The notes: generated by a model from the letters alone, not told the origin. Counted from the stretch's first letter, positions 31,163 through 42,852 are shown. The stretch: DNA of 64,000 bases from Rhizobium herbae (GCF_019511375.1 NZ_JAEUAO010000004.1:186001-250000); one strand, 5' to 3'. Program-made: numbers and translations.

Positions 31163-33624
31163 CCGGCTCTCCAGATTTCCCCGGCATATTGGCGGATTGT
31201 GCGGTCGGAGGAGAACCAGCCCATCCGCGCGGTGTTGCGGATGGTCTTGGAATACCAGCTTGCCGTGTCCGTCCAGATCGCATCAACCTCGCGCTGGGCC
31301 TTGGCATAGGCGTCGAAATCGGCCGCCACCATGAACCAGTCGTGATTGTAGATGCCATCTATCAGCCCGGAGAAGCGGTTGCGATCGTCGGGCGAGAAAA
31401 CGCCCGAGGCGATCGCCTGCAATGCCTGCGAGAGTTCGCGCGATTGCTCGATGATGGCGCGGGGATTGTGCCCCTCGGCGCGCACCTTGGAGACTTCCTC
31501 CGCTGTCATCCCGAAGATCTTGATGTTGTCCGCGCCGACCCAGTCGCGCATTTCGACATTGGCGCCATCCAGCGTTCCGATGGTCAGCGCACCGTTCAAC
31601 GCGAACTTCATGTTGCCGGTTCCCGACGCTTCCATGCCGGCGGTGGAAATCTGTTCCGACAGGTCGGCAGCCGGCACCATGATCTCGGCGAGCGAGACGT
31701 TGTAGTTCGGAACGAACACCACCTTCAAAAGGCCGCGCACGGCCGGGTCGTTGTTGATCACGCGGGCAACGTCGTTGGCGAGCTTGATGATCAGCTTGGC
31801 GTTGTGATAGCTCGGCGCCGCCTTGCCGGCGAAGAGCTTCACCCGCGGCACCCAGTCCTTTTCAGGATGCGAACGGATCTGGTCGTAGAGCGAGATCGCC
31901 TCGACGATGTTGAGCAACTGGCGCTTGTACTCGTGGATCCGCTTGATCTGGATGTCGAACATCGCCGACGGATCGAGCCGGATGCCCATGCGGCTTTGCA
32001 CCAGCTGGGCGAGCTTGACCTTGTTGGCGCGCTTGATCGCGGCGAATTTTTCCTGGAAATCGGGCTTGTCGGCGAAGGGATCGAGCGCCTGCAAGGCCTC
32101 GGTATTGTCCATGAATTCATCGCCGATGGCGCCGCGAATAAGCGTCACCAGCTCCGGGTTGCACTGCATCAGCCAGCGGCGAGGAGTGATGCCGTTAGTC
32201 TTGTTGTTGATGCGTTCCGGATAGAGCCGATGCAGGTCGGCGAAGACGGTTTCCTTCATCAGCTCCGTATGGAGGGCCGAGACGCCGTTGACCGAGTGCG
32301 AGCCGACAAAGGCGAGATTGCCCATGCGCACCCGGCGGTCGCCGCTCTCGTCGATCAGGGAAATGTTTTGGACTTCCCGGTCGCTATGGGCCTTCTGCTT
32401 GCGGGCCTCGAGCAGGATCTTGGCGTTGATCGCATAGACGATCTGCATGTGGCGCGGCAAAAGCCGTTCGAACAGCGGCACCGGCCAGGTTTCCAGCGCT
32501 TCGGGCAGCAGCGTGTGGTTGGTGTAGGAGAAGGTATGGCGGGCGATATCCCAGGCGGCTTCGAAATCCATGCCGTGGACGTCGGTCAGCAGGCGAACGA
32601 GCTCGGCAACCGACACCGCGGGGTGCGTGTCGTTGAGCTGGATGGCGACCTTGTCCGGCAGCGAGGTGAAGTCGGGATACTGCTGAAGATGACGGCGCAG
32701 GATGTCCTGAAGCGAGGCAGAGGAGAAGAAGAACTCCTGGCGCAGGCGCAGTTCCTGGCCGGCCGGGGTGGCATCGGCCGGATAAAGCACGCGAGCGAGG
32801 CTTTCGGCCTTGTTGCTTTCACGCAGGGCGCCAATGTGGTCGCCGGCATTGAAGGCGTCGAGCAGGATCGGATCGATCGGGTGGGCAGTCCACAACCGCA
32901 GCGTGTTGACGCGCTTGGCGCGCCAGCCGACCACCGGCGTGTCGCAGGCGGTGGCGATGACGCGCTCGGCCGGTTTCCAGACGTAGCGGGTCACTTCCTC
33001 GTCGACATTGACGGTTTCGACCGAACCGCCGAAGCCGATCTCATAGGAGCTTTCGCGGCGCTCGAATTCCCAGGGATTGCCGTGCGCAAGCCAGGTTTCC
33101 GGCAGTTCCACCTGCCAGCCGTCGGCCATCTGCTGGCGGAACAGGCCGTGGACGTAGCGGATGCCGTAGCCATAGGCCGGAATGTCGACGGTCGCCATCG
33201 ATTCCATGAAACAGGCGGCGAGACGGCCCAGACCGCCATTGCCGAGTGCCGCATCCGGCTCCAGCGTGGCGATGACGTCAAGATCGACGCCAAAGGAGGC
33301 GAGCGCGTCGCGCAGTTCGTCCATCAGGCCGATATTGGTGACGGCGTCGCGCATCAGGCGGCCGATCAGGAATTCCAGCGATAGATAGTAAACGCGCTTG
33401 GCATTGGTGGCGTAGGTCTTGCGCGTCGATTCCATCCAGTTGTCGGTGATGCGGTCACGCACCACCAGGATTGCAGCCGTCAGCCAGTCGTGCGGCTTTG
33501 CGACTTTCGGGTCCTTGCCGATACGGTAGGTGAGGCGTTCGATGATCTCCCTGGCGAGCACTTCGGCGTTCGAGGAACGCGGTGCGGCGCTCGGGATTTT
33601 TTCGTTGGACAGACGATCGATCAT
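31159..33624 (-). CDS. glgP: Glycogen/alpha-glucan phosphorylase
   Basis: An 821-residue GT35 enzyme that releases glucose-1-phosphate from glycogen. The pyridoxal-phosphate site EASGTGNMKFALNGALTIGTLDGAN carries the Schiff-base lysine. LNDTHPAVSVAELVRLL and YGIRYVHGLFRQ are also family-typical. It is the first gene of the five-gene operon glgP-glgB-glgC-glgA-pgm, so synthesis and breakdown enzymes are co-expressed and control must be largely allosteric. Confidence 0.97.
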
Positions 33625-33882
33625 GGAAACAGGCTTACCCTTTCTTAGCTCTTTGGAAGGCCGGAGGCGGACACCAACGGGGCATAAAACGATTTATGCA
33701 CCGATACGAAGCGCTTGCAATAGCGTTTTCAATAAGATGAAAATTGGATGGAAGCGGCGCTGTACGGGCGGTTTCAAGCCTTGGCGGGCAGACGAAACAA
33801 CCGTCCGGTCTGCCGGGCAGTCGGGGGTTGGCGGTGGCAATCGGCGCCAGCAGAGGGCTCGCCGCCCACCCGCGCAGGGCGG

Positions 33883-34761
33883 TCACTGCAGCGGAATGAC
33901 ATCCACGGCCTGCTCCGTCTTGTGCGATCCGTAGCTTTTCAACACGCCGATAACGGGTGCAACGTCGCTGTAGTCGCGGCCGTGGCCAACGACGATGTGA
34001 TCCAGTCCGGCAGCAATATTGTTGGTGGGGTCGAGTTCCATCCACCCGGTGGTGGCTCCGCACCAGAAACGTACCCAGGCATGCATGGCGTCGGCGCCTT
34101 CGAGACGTTCCTTGCCCGGCGGCGGGATGGTGCGCAGGAAGCCGCTGACATAGCCTGCGGGTATGCCGAGGCTGCGCAGCGCGGTGATCATCACATGGGT
34201 GAAATCCTGGCAGACGCCACGCTTCAGCTTGAAGGCCTCGCGCGGTGTCGTATCGACGGTCGTCGCCTTCGCGTCGTAGGTGAAGTCCTTGTGGATCCGG
34301 TCGCAGATGGCGGTGGCGATCTGGCGGATCGTCATGCCCGGCTTGGCAATGGCCCGGGCATAGGAGGCGATCGCCGTATCCTCGGGCAGGCGCGGGCTGG
34401 CACCGAGAAAATGGTGCGGCGAATCGGGGTCGAGCGACCAGACGTCGCCGATCTCTGCCGGAAAGGCCGCAAGGTCGGGTGAAAAATCGGCGGTCAATGG
34501 CTGGGGCTCGAGCTGGACCCGCGCCTGCATGCGGATCACCAGCTTTTCATGCTGTTTGCGAAACAGGATCGAAGTCGAGGGATTGCCGAAGAAATCGCCG
34601 CTATCCCGGCGCTCCTCCGGCGTCGGCGTGCAGGTGACCGTGCCCGCCACCAGCCGCTGGCGGTCCGGCAGCGAGACGGGCAGCACGCGAACGACATGGC
34701 GGCCGCCGGAAACCGGGACTTCGTAGGTGTAAGTGATCCGCAGATTGATGTCGTAGAGCAT
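33883..34761 (-). CDS. Transglutaminase-like cysteine protease family protein
   Basis: A 292-residue protein. An N-terminal beta domain (LRITYTYEVPVSGGRHVVRVLP) precedes the papain-like core with Cys184 (KRGVCQDFTHVM), His227 (GADAMHAWVRFW) and Asp244 (WMELDPTNN), a complete triad. There is no signal peptide, so it is cytoplasmic. It is the third gene of a cluster with an ATP-grasp/alpha-E protein and a DUF2126 amidoligase, 34 bases after the former. The likely role is hydrolysis or transfer at a gamma- or isopeptide bond, inferred from the fold. Confidence 0.9.
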   Translation of the reverse strand: MLYDINLRITYTYEVPVSGGRHVVRVLPVSLPDRQRLVAGTVTCTPTPEERRDSGDFFGNPSTSILFRKQHEKLVIRMQARVQLEPQPLTADFSPDLAAFPAEIGDVWSLDPDSPHHFLGASPRLPEDTAIASYARAIAKPGMTIRQIATAICDRIHKDFTYDAKATTVDTTPREAFKLKRGVCQDFTHVMITALRSLGIPAGYVSGFLRTIPPPGKERLEGADAMHAWVRFWCGATTGWMELDPTNNIAAGLDHIVVGHGRDYSDVAPVIGVLKSYGSHKTEQAVDVIPLQ

Positions 34762-34795
34762 GGAACTCTCAGTTTCGGCGCAAGGCTTCTCTATC

Positions 34796-37210
34796 CTATC
34801 CGAGATAGGTTTGCGCGAGGATATCGGAGAAGCGCCCCAGTTCCTGTTCGAGGCGATTGTAGACCAGAGCGTTCATCGCGTCAGGCGTCATGACGGCAAG
34901 ACCGGCGTGGAGGCGCATGGCTTCGCGGTAGAAGGGCGACATCTGGCCGTTCGAGAAGGCGTTCGGCAGCTGCTCGACCTCGGTCTTGATCTCGTTCAGC
35001 TGGTAGAGGATCGAGCGCGGGTTGAGCGGGTCGAGCGCCAGCAGATCGGTGACGGTGAGGGCTGCAGTGTTGACGTTGTAGCGGCGGCGGTGGGTCATGA
35101 CGCTGTCGCCGATCTCCAGCAGCATGTCATAGGCGCCGTCCGGCGCGTCCTCGCCCGACATATGGCCGAGCAGGCGGGTCATGTGCAGCCCGCGCTCGAG
35201 ATAGCGGCCGATCGACAGGAAGCGCCAGCCGGTGAAGCGATACATGTTTTCATGGACGAGACCGGCAAAGCCCGCGAGCTTGCGCAACAGGATCGTCATC
35301 GCATGCGTGGCATCGTCGCCGGCCTGCACCGTCGACTGGAACTTGCGAGCGGTCTTGGCGAGATCGTTGAGCGCCAGCCAGCCGTCGGCCGAGAAACGGT
35401 CGCGGATATTGCTGGCGGAGAACAGCGCGCTGTTGATGTTGGTGACCAGGCTTTCCGGTACGGCCTGCCGGGTGTCGATATCGAGACCAGCCAGATAGTC
35501 GGTGATGTCCTTCAGGAGCGGCATCTGGGTATTGGCGGTTTCGGCAAACCGCCCGTGCCAGGCGCGCAGGATGCGCAATGCGCCTTCCGCCCGCTCGATA
35601 TAGCGGCCGAGCCAGAAGAGGTTGTCGGCCGCTCGGCTCGGCAGGCTGCCGGGCATGATGCGGATGAAGCTCTCCTCGGCCGGCAGGAGCGTCATCTGCT
35701 CCACCGGCTTCTGGCTGACGATCCAGACATCGGCGGCCGAACCGCCTGCCTGCATGGCGATCGCGGCGGCGTCGGCGCGCGAGCCGATGCGGGCAAAGCC
35801 GCCCGGCATCACCTGCCAGCCGTCGCGGGTACGGGCAACGTAGACGCGCAGGCTCATCGGCCGAGGCGTCAGCTTGCCGTTGACCCAGGCGGGCGTGGTC
35901 GAGAGGGTCACCACTTCCTGGCCGACGAGCTTCGGGCCGTCGGTCTGCAGCCATTCGGAGACCGACACCTTGGCATTGTCTCGCAACGTCGAGCCGAGGA
36001 CCGAGCGGTCGTTGTCGTCGAAGAAGGGACGCGTCGAGTAGGCCGGGCCGATCACCATCTTCTCGATGTTGCCTGCCACCTGATCGCGTTCCGGCTGCTG
36101 GCCGCACCACCAGGTGGCGATGCTTGGCAGGATCTGGTCCTCGCCCAGAAGACGGCGGCAGATCTTCGGCAGGAAGGCGAGGAAGGCGCGGGTTTCGACG
36201 ATGCCGGATCCGAGCGAGTTGACGATCGACACCGAGCCGGAGCGAAGCGCCTCGACCATGCCGGGCGTGCCGATCTGCGAGCGCTGGTTGAGCTCCATCG
36301 GATCGGCGAAGGCTGCGTCGAGGCGGCGCCAGAGCACGCCAACAGGCTTGAGGCCGGCGACGGTGCGCACCATGACGCGGCCATCGATGACGGTCAGATC
36401 CTCGCCCTCGAGCAGCATGAAGCCGAGGTAGCGGGCGATGTAGGCATGCTCGAAATAGGTCTCGTTGGCGACACCGGGGGTCAGGACGGCGATGCGGTCG
36501 TCGGGATGCTTCTTGCGCGATTGCAGCGTATCACGGAAGGCGCCGAAGAAGCCGGCAAGGCGATGGACGTGCGTTTCGGCGTAGAGATCGGAAAAGGCGC
36601 GGGTGGTCGCCACGCGGTTTTCAAGCGCGAAACCGGCGCCGGAGGGGGCCTCGGTGCGATCCGACAGCACCCACCAATTGCCGTCCGGGCCGCGGCCGAT
36701 CTCGAAGGAACAGAAATGCAGGAAATGCCCATCGGCCGGCAGCACGCCGACCATCGGGCGCAGGAATTCCGGATTGCCGGCCACCAGCGACGGCGGCAGG
36801 AAACCTTCGGCGACAAGCCGGTTGGAACCGTAGATATCGGCGACGATACGCTCCAGCAACTCGGCGCGCTGGACGAGGCCTTTCGAGACGGCCTGCCACT
36901 CGACATCGTCGATCAGGACCGGCACATGCGAGAGCGGCCAGCTGCGTTCGGAATTTTCCTTCGTCCCGTAAGCCCGATAGAAGACGCCGGCGTCGCGCAG
37001 ATAGCGGTCGGCGCGGGCGAAGCGGTTGGCAAGCTCCGTCTCGTCCATGTGGCCGATGGTCGAGAGAAGATGCTGCCAGACCGGCCGGACATTGCCATGC
37101 GTATCGAGCATCTCGTCGGCAATGCCGGGAAGGGCGCGATAGCCGAATGCCGGGTCATTCTCGTCCCGCTTTTGCGCGCGCACTGCTTCCGCCGTCTGCT
37201 TCTTTGACAT
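34796..37210 (-). CDS. Circularly permuted ATP-grasp protein fused to an alpha-E domain
   Basis: An 804-residue two-domain protein. Residues ~80-480 match the type 2 circularly permuted ATP-grasp family (WWVLSDRTEAPSGAGFALENR; AVLTPGVANETYFEHAYIARYLG; VNSLGSGIVETRAF). Residues ~490-800 match the all-helical alpha-E domain (DUF403: SRAADNLFWLGRYIERAEGALRI). In many bacteria these two are separate genes, so this is a fusion. ATP-grasp enzymes ligate a carboxylate to an amine. Its start is seven bases from the end of the DUF2126 gene. Confidence 0.9.
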   Translation of the reverse strand: MSKKQTAEAVRAQKRDENDPAFGYRALPGIADEMLDTHGNVRPVWQHLLSTIGHMDETELANRFARADRYLRDAGVFYRAYGTKENSERSWPLSHVPVLIDDVEWQAVSKGLVQRAELLERIVADIYGSNRLVAEGFLPPSLVAGNPEFLRPMVGVLPADGHFLHFCSFEIGRGPDGNWWVLSDRTEAPSGAGFALENRVATTRAFSDLYAETHVHRLAGFFGAFRDTLQSRKKHPDDRIAVLTPGVANETYFEHAYIARYLGFMLLEGEDLTVIDGRVMVRTVAGLKPVGVLWRRLDAAFADPMELNQRSQIGTPGMVEALRSGSVSIVNSLGSGIVETRAFLAFLPKICRRLLGEDQILPSIATWWCGQQPERDQVAGNIEKMVIGPAYSTRPFFDDNDRSVLGSTLRDNAKVSVSEWLQTDGPKLVGQEVVTLSTTPAWVNGKLTPRPMSLRVYVARTRDGWQVMPGGFARIGSRADAAAIAMQAGGSAADVWIVSQKPVEQMTLLPAEESFIRIMPGSLPSRAADNLFWLGRYIERAEGALRILRAWHGRFAETANTQMPLLKDITDYLAGLDIDTRQAVPESLVTNINSALFSASNIRDRFSADGWLALNDLAKTARKFQSTVQAGDDATHAMTILLRKLAGFAGLVHENMYRFTGWRFLSIGRYLERGLHMTRLLGHMSGEDAPDGAYDMLLEIGDSVMTHRRRYNVNTAALTVTDLLALDPLNPRSILYQLNEIKTEVEQLPNAFSNGQMSPFYREAMRLHAGLAVMTPDAMNALVYNRLEQELGRFSDILAQTYLG

Positions 37211-37217
37211 CGAGGCC

Positions 37218-40200
37218 CTATACTCCTGCCGGACGCCGCAAATCCAGCGTCAGGGGAAATTCCGCTGATCGGGTTTCCGGCACGAGGGCGTAAGCGCCGG
37301 CTGTATGCCCCCATGGCTCGAAGCGTGCGAGCCTGCGGGCTTCCGCCTCGTTGCCATTGACTGGAAACGTGTCGTAACTGCGCCCGCCCGGATGGGCAAC
37401 ATGATAAATGCAGCCGCCGATCGAACGCCCCGACCATGTATCATAAATGTCGAATGTAAGTGGTGTGTTAACCGGCAAGGTCGGGTGCAAACCCGACGCT
37501 GGTTGCCATGCCTTGTAGCGGACACCGGCGACCGAGACGCCGTTGACGGCGGTCCCGGTCAAGGGAACCGGCCGGCCGTTGCAGGCGACGGTATAGCGTT
37601 CGGGATTAGAGGTATCGAGCTTCACCTGCAGACGTTCGACGGAACTGTCGACGTAGCGCACGGTGCCGCCGACGGCGCCCTGTTCGCCCATCACGTGCCA
37701 TGGCTCCAGCGCCTGACGCAGTTCGAGCTTGGCGCCCTCATACTCGACCTCCCCACAGAAGGGGAAGCGGAATTCGAGCTGGGCCTCGAACCATTCGGGC
37801 CGCAGGTCGAAACCATTGGCGCGCAGATCGTTCAGCACGTCGATAAAATCCTGCCAGACATGGTGCGGCAGCATGAAACGGTCATGCAACGCCGTGCCCC
37901 AGCGCACCAGCCTGCCCTCGGCCGGGTTCTGCCAGAAGCGCGCGATGAGGGCGCGTATCAGCACCTGCTGGGCAAGGCTCATGCGGGCGTTCGGCGGCAT
38001 TTCGAAGCCGCGGAACTCGACGAGGCCGAGGCGCCCGGTCGGGCCATCCGGCGAAAACAGCTTGTCGATGCAGATTTCCGAGCGATGGGTATTGCCGGTG
38101 ACGTCCGTCAGGAGATTGCGGAACAGGCGGTCGACCATCCATGGCAGTGGTTGCGCGCCCTGGCCTGGCGGCGGCACCTGCGACATGGCGATTTCCATCT
38201 CATAGAGCGTGTCGTGTCGCGCCTCGTCGACGCGCGGCGCCTGGCTGGTCGGGCCGATGAACATGCCGGAGAAGAGATAGGACAGCGACGGATGCCGCTG
38301 CCAGTGCAGGATCAGGCTTTTCAGAAGATCGGGGCGGCGCAGGAAGGGGCTGTCGTTGGGGTTCTGACCGCCGACCACCACATGGTTGCCGCCGCCGGTG
38401 CCGGTGTGGCGGCCGTCGATCATGAACTTGTCGGCGCCGAGCCGCGACTGGCGGGCTTCCTCATAGATCGCCGTGGTGATGGCGACGCAATCCTGCCAGT
38501 TGGATGCCGGGTGGATATTGACCTCGATGACGCCGGGATCGGGCGCCACGCGCATGACGTTGATGCGCTCGTCATGCGGCGGCGCATAGCCTTCGATATG
38601 GATCGGCAGGCCGAGATCGGCGGCGGCCTTCTCGGCGGCGGCGATCAGATCGAGATAATCCTCGATACGCTCGACCGGCGGCATGAAGACACAGAGCCGG
38701 CCGTCGCGCGGCTCGACGGTGAGCGCGGTGCGCACCGCGCCGCGGATGTCGCCCGCTGATCCGGCGATGTTCTGCTCGTTGCGGCCCTGGCCCGGCTCGC
38801 TTGCCGTGCGGGACGCTTCGGCCAACGCCCGCGCCGGCGCGCTGTAGTCGGGCAGCGGACCGCGCGGGATCGAGGGATCGGCCGGATGGATATAGGGATA
38901 TTGCGATGGCGGCACGTAGGGCAGGGTGCCGAGCGGCATGCGGAAGCCGATCGGCGAATCACCGGGAATGAGGAAAATCTTGCCGCGGCGGGTGCGCCAT
39001 CTCTCGCTCACCCATCGGCGGCCGCCGGCCTTGGCATTCCAGGCCTGGACGGGAAGGATGTAGCCGGTTGGGGTGGTCAGGCCGCGCTCGAACACCTTGG
39101 CGATGCGGGCGCGCTCTTCCGGGCTCTCGAGCTTGGAATTGGAGGGGTCGACGTTTTCGGGCAGGCTGCCTTCCTTGATGATCCATTCCGCCGGGTCTTC
39201 ATAAGCCGGGATGATCATGTCGGGCTCGATCTCAAGCTCGGCGGCGATGCCGGCGAGAAGTGCCTCGGCCTGCCTTTCGGTCACCTTGGTGTCCTGGCCT
39301 TCGGCAGCGATCAGGTCGGGATTGGACCAGATCGGCTTGCCGTCCTTGCGCCAGTAGAGCGAGAAGGTCCAGCGCGGCAGGCTTTCGCCGGGATACCACT
39401 TGCCCTGGCCGTAATGCAGGAATCCGCCGGGGGCAAAACGTTCGCGCAACCGGCGGATCAGCTGGTCGGCCTTGTCGCGCTTGGTCGGGCCGACGGCACC
39501 GGTGTTCCATTCCTCCGATTCGAAATCATCGATCGAGACGAAGGTCGGTTCGCCGCCCATGGTAAGCCGCACGTCGCCGCCGGCGAGCACCTTGTCGACC
39601 TGTTCGCCAAGTGCGTTCAGCGCCAGCCAGCTCTCCTCGGAAAACGGCTTGGTGATGCGCGGATGTTCGGCAACGCGCGCCACCTTCATGTCGAATTCGA
39701 ACGCCGTATTGGCGTCGCCATAGAGGCCGCCGGAGATTGGCGCGGCGTTGCGGTAGTGCGGCGTGGCGGCGAGCGGGATATGGCTTTCGCCGGTCAGCAG
39801 GCCGGAGGTCGGATCAAGCCCGATCCAGCCGGCGCCGGGAATATAGACTTCGCACCAGGCGTGCAGGTCGGTGAAATCGACCTCGGTGCCGGACGGGCCG
39901 TCAAGCGCCTTGAGATCGGGGGTGAGCTGGATGAGGTAGCCCGAAACGAAACGGGCGGCCAGCCCGAGATTGCGCAGGATCTGCACGAGCAGCCAGCTCG
40001 AATCACGGCAGGAGCCAAGGGCCAGCGTGAGCGTCTGTTCCGGTGTCTGGACGCCGGGTTCCATGCGGATGACGTAGTTGACCTTCTGCTGCAGGCGGGC
40101 ATTGAGGCCGACGATGAAATCGATGGTTCGCACCGGTGTCAGGTCGATAGACGCGATATAATCGGCCAGCGCCGGGCTCATCGGCTCCGGCTGCATGTAG

Positions 40201-40547
40201 ATCTTCAGGTCGTCGCGGATATCCTCCGGGTACTGGAAGGGGAAAGTTTCGGCTTCCTCCTCGACGAAGAAATCGAACGGATTGTAGACCGTCATATCGG
40301 CGATCAGATCGACCTCGATCTTCAGCTCGGTGACCGGATCGGGAAAGACATAGCGGGAGAGATAATTGCCGTAGGGATCCTGCTGCAGCGTGACAAAGTG
40401 ATTGGAGGGCGAGACCTTGAGCGAGTGGCTGATCACCTTGGTCTTCGAATGCGCCGCCGGTTTCAACCGGATGATCTGAGGGCCGAGCCGGACCGGCTTG
40501 TCGTATTTGTAGTGTGTCAGGTGGTGAATGCTTGCCTTGATCGCCAT
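37218..40547 (-). CDS. Large transglutaminase-DUF2126 (putative amidoligase) protein
   Basis: A 1109-residue protein from ATG 40547 with AAGGGGAC upstream. The N-terminal domain (about 1-105) is the transglutaminase-associated beta region. The core carries Cys180 ([13 protein letters not shown]), His229 ([12 protein letters not shown]) and Asp245 (GLDPTSG). The remaining ~800 residues are DUF2126, a predicted glutamine-synthetase-fold amidoligase, with [29 protein letters not shown] and [12 protein letters not shown]. It is the first gene of the three-gene cluster. One polypeptide thus joins a predicted bond-making and a bond-breaking or transferring module. The substrate is unknown. Confidence 0.9.
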   Translation of the reverse strand: MAIKASIHHLTHYKYDKPVRLGPQIIRLKPAAHSKTKVISHSLKVSPSNHFVTLQQDPYGNYLSRYVFPDPVTELKIEVDLIADMTVYNPFDFFVEEEAETFPFQYPEDIRDDLKIYMQPEPMSPALADYIASIDLTPVRTIDFIVGLNARLQQKVNYVIRMEPGVQTPEQTLTLALGSCRDSSWLLVQILRNLGLAARFVSGYLIQLTPDLKALDGPSGTEVDFTDLHAWCEVYIPGAGWIGLDPTSGLLTGESHIPLAATPHYRNAAPISGGLYGDANTAFEFDMKVARVAEHPRITKPFSEESWLALNALGEQVDKVLAGGDVRLTMGGEPTFVSIDDFESEEWNTGAVGPTKRDKADQLIRRLRERFAPGGFLHYGQGKWYPGESLPRWTFSLYWRKDGKPIWSNPDLIAAEGQDTKVTERQAEALLAGIAAELEIEPDMIIPAYEDPAEWIIKEGSLPENVDPSNSKLESPEERARIAKVFERGLTTPTGYILPVQAWNAKAGGRRWVSERWRTRRGKIFLIPGDSPIGFRMPLGTLPYVPPSQYPYIHPADPSIPRGPLPDYSAPARALAEASRTASEPGQGRNEQNIAGSAGDIRGAVRTALTVEPRDGRLCVFMPPVERIEDYLDLIAAAEKAAADLGLPIHIEGYAPPHDERINVMRVAPDPGVIEVNIHPASNWQDCVAITTAIYEEARQSRLGADKFMIDGRHTGTGGGNHVVVGGQNPNDSPFLRRPDLLKSLILHWQRHPSLSYLFSGMFIGPTSQAPRVDEARHDTLYEMEIAMSQVPPPGQGAQPLPWMVDRLFRNLLTDVTGNTHRSEICIDKLFSPDGPTGRLGLVEFRGFEMPPNARMSLAQQVLIRALIARFWQNPAEGRLVRWGTALHDRFMLPHHVWQDFIDVLNDLRANGFDLRPEWFEAQLEFRFPFCGEVEYEGAKLELRQALEPWHVMGEQGAVGGTVRYVDSSVERLQVKLDTSNPERYTVACNGRPVPLTGTAVNGVSVAGVRYKAWQPASGLHPTLPVNTPLTFDIYDTWSGRSIGGCIYHVAHPGGRSYDTFPVNGNEAEARRLARFEPWGHTAGAYALVPETRSAEFPLTLDLRRPAGV

Positions 40548-40731
40548 GCGGATTTTTGTCCCCTTGATGGTGGGTCTTTGCCACCATTTGGAAGACTTTG
40601 TGCAATGCGAAGAAAGATTGCAAGGCTGAAATATCGAGGGAGGATCCCTCGGTGTCCGCACCTGGTGACGGCGGTGCCTGCGACCACCGGCAGCGAGCCG
40701 CCGGTGGTTGCATATAAATGAAACGACAGGT

Positions 40732-41505
40732 CTAGCGTTTCGTCGAGACCAGGCTGAAATGGGCGCCTTGCGGATCGACGCCGCCAATGACCCAGGCGCC
40801 TCCGGGGACCTCCATGGGGCCCATGACGATCTTGGCGCCGCGCGAGGTTGCCCGTTCGACAGCGGCGTCGAGCGCGTCGACGTTGAAATAATAGCCCCAG
40901 TAGGGCGCCGGAATTTCTGGCGTCTTGGTCATCATGCCGCCGATCTGCGCGCCGTCGTGGGTGAAGAGCTGGTAGACGCCCATCGGCCCCATATCCATCG
41001 CCTCGTCCTTCCCCCAGCCGAACAGCTTCTGGTAGAAGGGGAACTCGACGGACAGGTCGCCGGCCATCAGCTCGTGCCAGCCGACATTGCCGATGGCATC
41101 CCGGGCGATCTCGGGCATCTCGCCGTCGCCAGCGCCCTTGAAGAGGGCGAACACCGCGCCGTGCGGATCGGCGACGATGGCGAAGCGGCCGATGTTGGGG
41201 ATATCGTCCGGCTTGCGATGCACCTTGCCGCCGAGTTCGGCGATCTTCCTTGCCGCGGCATCGACGTCATCGACACCGATATAGCCGATCCAGGCCGGCG
41301 GCGTGTTCATCTTCGCGGCCTCTTCGGGTATCGTCATCAGGCCGGCAACACGTACGTCGCCCGCCTTGAACAGCGTGTAATCCATGCCGGGCATGCCGGC
41401 ATCCTCGGACCTCCAGCCGACGACAGCGTCGTAGAACTCCTCGGCCGCCTCGATGTCGGTGGTCATCAGTTCGTACCAGACGAACGCTCCATGCTTTTTG
41501 CTCAT
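40732..41505 (-). CDS. VOC-family protein with two glyoxalase-like modules
   Basis: A 257-residue protein built of two repeats (about 1-125 and 135-257). Each begins with a [26 protein letters not shown]-like strand-helix (second copy [26 protein letters not shown]). This is the vicinal oxygen chelate fold of glyoxalase I, dioxygenases and antibiotic-resistance proteins. It is the last gene of a DUF899-DUF1579-VOC set. Substrate unknown. Confidence 0.87.
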   Translation of the reverse strand: MSKKHGAFVWYELMTTDIEAAEEFYDAVVGWRSEDAGMPGMDYTLFKAGDVRVAGLMTIPEEAAKMNTPPAWIGYIGVDDVDAAARKIAELGGKVHRKPDDIPNIGRFAIVADPHGAVFALFKGAGDGEMPEIARDAIGNVGWHELMAGDLSVEFPFYQKLFGWGKDEAMDMGPMGVYQLFTHDGAQIGGMMTKTPEIPAPYWGYYFNVDALDAAVERATSRGAKIVMGPMEVPGGAWVIGGVDPQGAHFSLVSTKR

Positions 41506-41552
41506 TGCAATCCTCCCTTGAATGGTTGCGCGGTGGCCGAAAAGGCAAAGTC

Positions 41553-42041
41553 TCAGGCTGCGGAAATTCGGTTGTAGTCGGAAGACATGACAGGCTTCCA
41601 GGTGCCGTCGGGATTTTGCATGCGGGACGAGAAATTCCGCGTGTTCTCGTCCTTGATCGTAATGATGTCCTGGTAGCGCGCCGTCCTGCCAGCATTCTCG
41701 AAGTCGGGACCCTCGCAGTCGAGCGTCAGCACCGTGCCGGTCTCGTCGAGCGCGCCTTCGTAGACCCAGAGATAGGTCATCACCGAACTGGCGAAAGAGC
41801 CGACATAACGCTTTTTCGCAGGATCATAGCCGAGCATCATGAGATTGGTCGCCTTGCTGCCGTCCGGCATGATCCCGGTCATCTCCGAGACAATCCAGGC
41901 GCCGCCCAGCGAGCGGGTTTCGTCGATCCATGCTGCCTCGGATGGCTGTTCGCCGTCGGCGGCCGGCATGTCGAAGGTGACACGCCAGCGGCCCTTCAGC
42001 TGCTCCAGCCACCGGTGTTCCTCGACAATTTCAGCTTTCAT
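41553..42041 (-). CDS. DUF1579 family protein
   Basis: A 162-residue protein started at ATG 42041 with GTGGAGGCC just upstream; a GTG at 42056 overlaps that ribosome site and is less likely. The pattern HRWLEQLKGRWRVTF, SLGGAWIVSEMTG and YVGSFASSVMTYLWVYEG fits the DUF1579 beta-barrel family. Function is unknown. It is commonly found with VOC and DUF899 genes, as here. Confidence 0.85.
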   Translation of the reverse strand: MKAEIVEEHRWLEQLKGRWRVTFDMPAADGEQPSEAAWIDETRSLGGAWIVSEMTGIMPDGSKATNLMMLGYDPAKKRYVGSFASSVMTYLWVYEGALDETGTVLTLDCEGPDFENAGRTARYQDIITIKDENTRNFSSRMQNPDGTWKPVMSSDYNRISAA

Positions 42042-42083
42042 CGCAATGGCCTCCACGTCGGGCGATCGGCGGGCTCGACAGAA

Positions 42084-42815
42084 TCAGGCACAGCAGGAGT
42101 GCGGCTGCGCCTTATCCTCATACTCGTCATGACGCTTCACGAAGCTCAGGGTCGACGTTTCATTGCGGCCCTTTGGCGCCCGGTCGAGGATCATCAGCGT
42201 CGTCAGGATCTCCTCGCCGCCGCGGGCATAGTCGGAATAGGTGTGGTAGACATTGCCGGCATCGTCGCGGGCAAAGGCGCTCATGCCCGGAAGCTCGTCA
42301 CTGGCCTGATCGCCGGACATTTCGGTGAAATTGTAGAAGACCTTGCCGCCTTCCAGTTCTTCCTTGGTGAAGGAGACGTGGAAATCGAAGTTGAAATCGC
42401 TGCCGAAGGACGAGACCCAGGGGAACTTCCAGCCCATGCGCCTCTTGTAGGCTTCGATCTTGGCAAGGGGTGCGCGGGAAACGGCGACAAAGGTCACGTC
42501 ATGATGATTGAGGTGGGCAAGCGTGCCGTCGATATGGTCGGCGAGGAAGGAGCAGCCGGGGCAGCCGGCCTCCCAGTCGGGGCCGAACATGAAATGGTAG
42601 ATCATCAGCTGGCTGCGGCCGTCGAACAGGTCGGCGAGCGTCTTCTTTCCCGTCGGCGTGTCGAATGCATAGGTCTTGTCGATCCTGACCCATGGCAGGT
42701 TCTGGCGCGCTGCACGGATCTTGTCGCGCCGGCGCGTTTCTTCCTTTTCCTGCACCAGCAGCGCCTTGCGGGCCTTAAGCCATTCCTCGCGGGATACAAC
42801 CGGATTTGTCAACAT
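42084..42815 (-). CDS. DUF899 (thioredoxin-fold) family protein
   Basis: A 243-residue protein starting MLTNPVVSREEWLKARKALLV, the standard DUF899 opening. The thioredoxin-like region has FGPDWEAGCPGCSFLADHID with a CPGC pair, and a C-terminal HSCCA tail adds more cysteines. A redox role is plausible but unproven. It is the first gene of the set and starts 72 bases from the divergent MarR gene, sharing its operator region. Confidence 0.88.
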   Translation of the reverse strand: MLTNPVVSREEWLKARKALLVQEKEETRRRDKIRAARQNLPWVRIDKTYAFDTPTGKKTLADLFDGRSQLMIYHFMFGPDWEAGCPGCSFLADHIDGTLAHLNHHDVTFVAVSRAPLAKIEAYKRRMGWKFPWVSSFGSDFNFDFHVSFTKEELEGGKVFYNFTEMSGDQASDELPGMSAFARDDAGNVYHTYSDYARGGEEILTTLMILDRAPKGRNETSTLSFVKRHDEYEDKAQPHSCCA

Positions 42816-42852
42816 CGTTCATTCCTCCTCAAGAATTCGTGTTTCATTCCGC

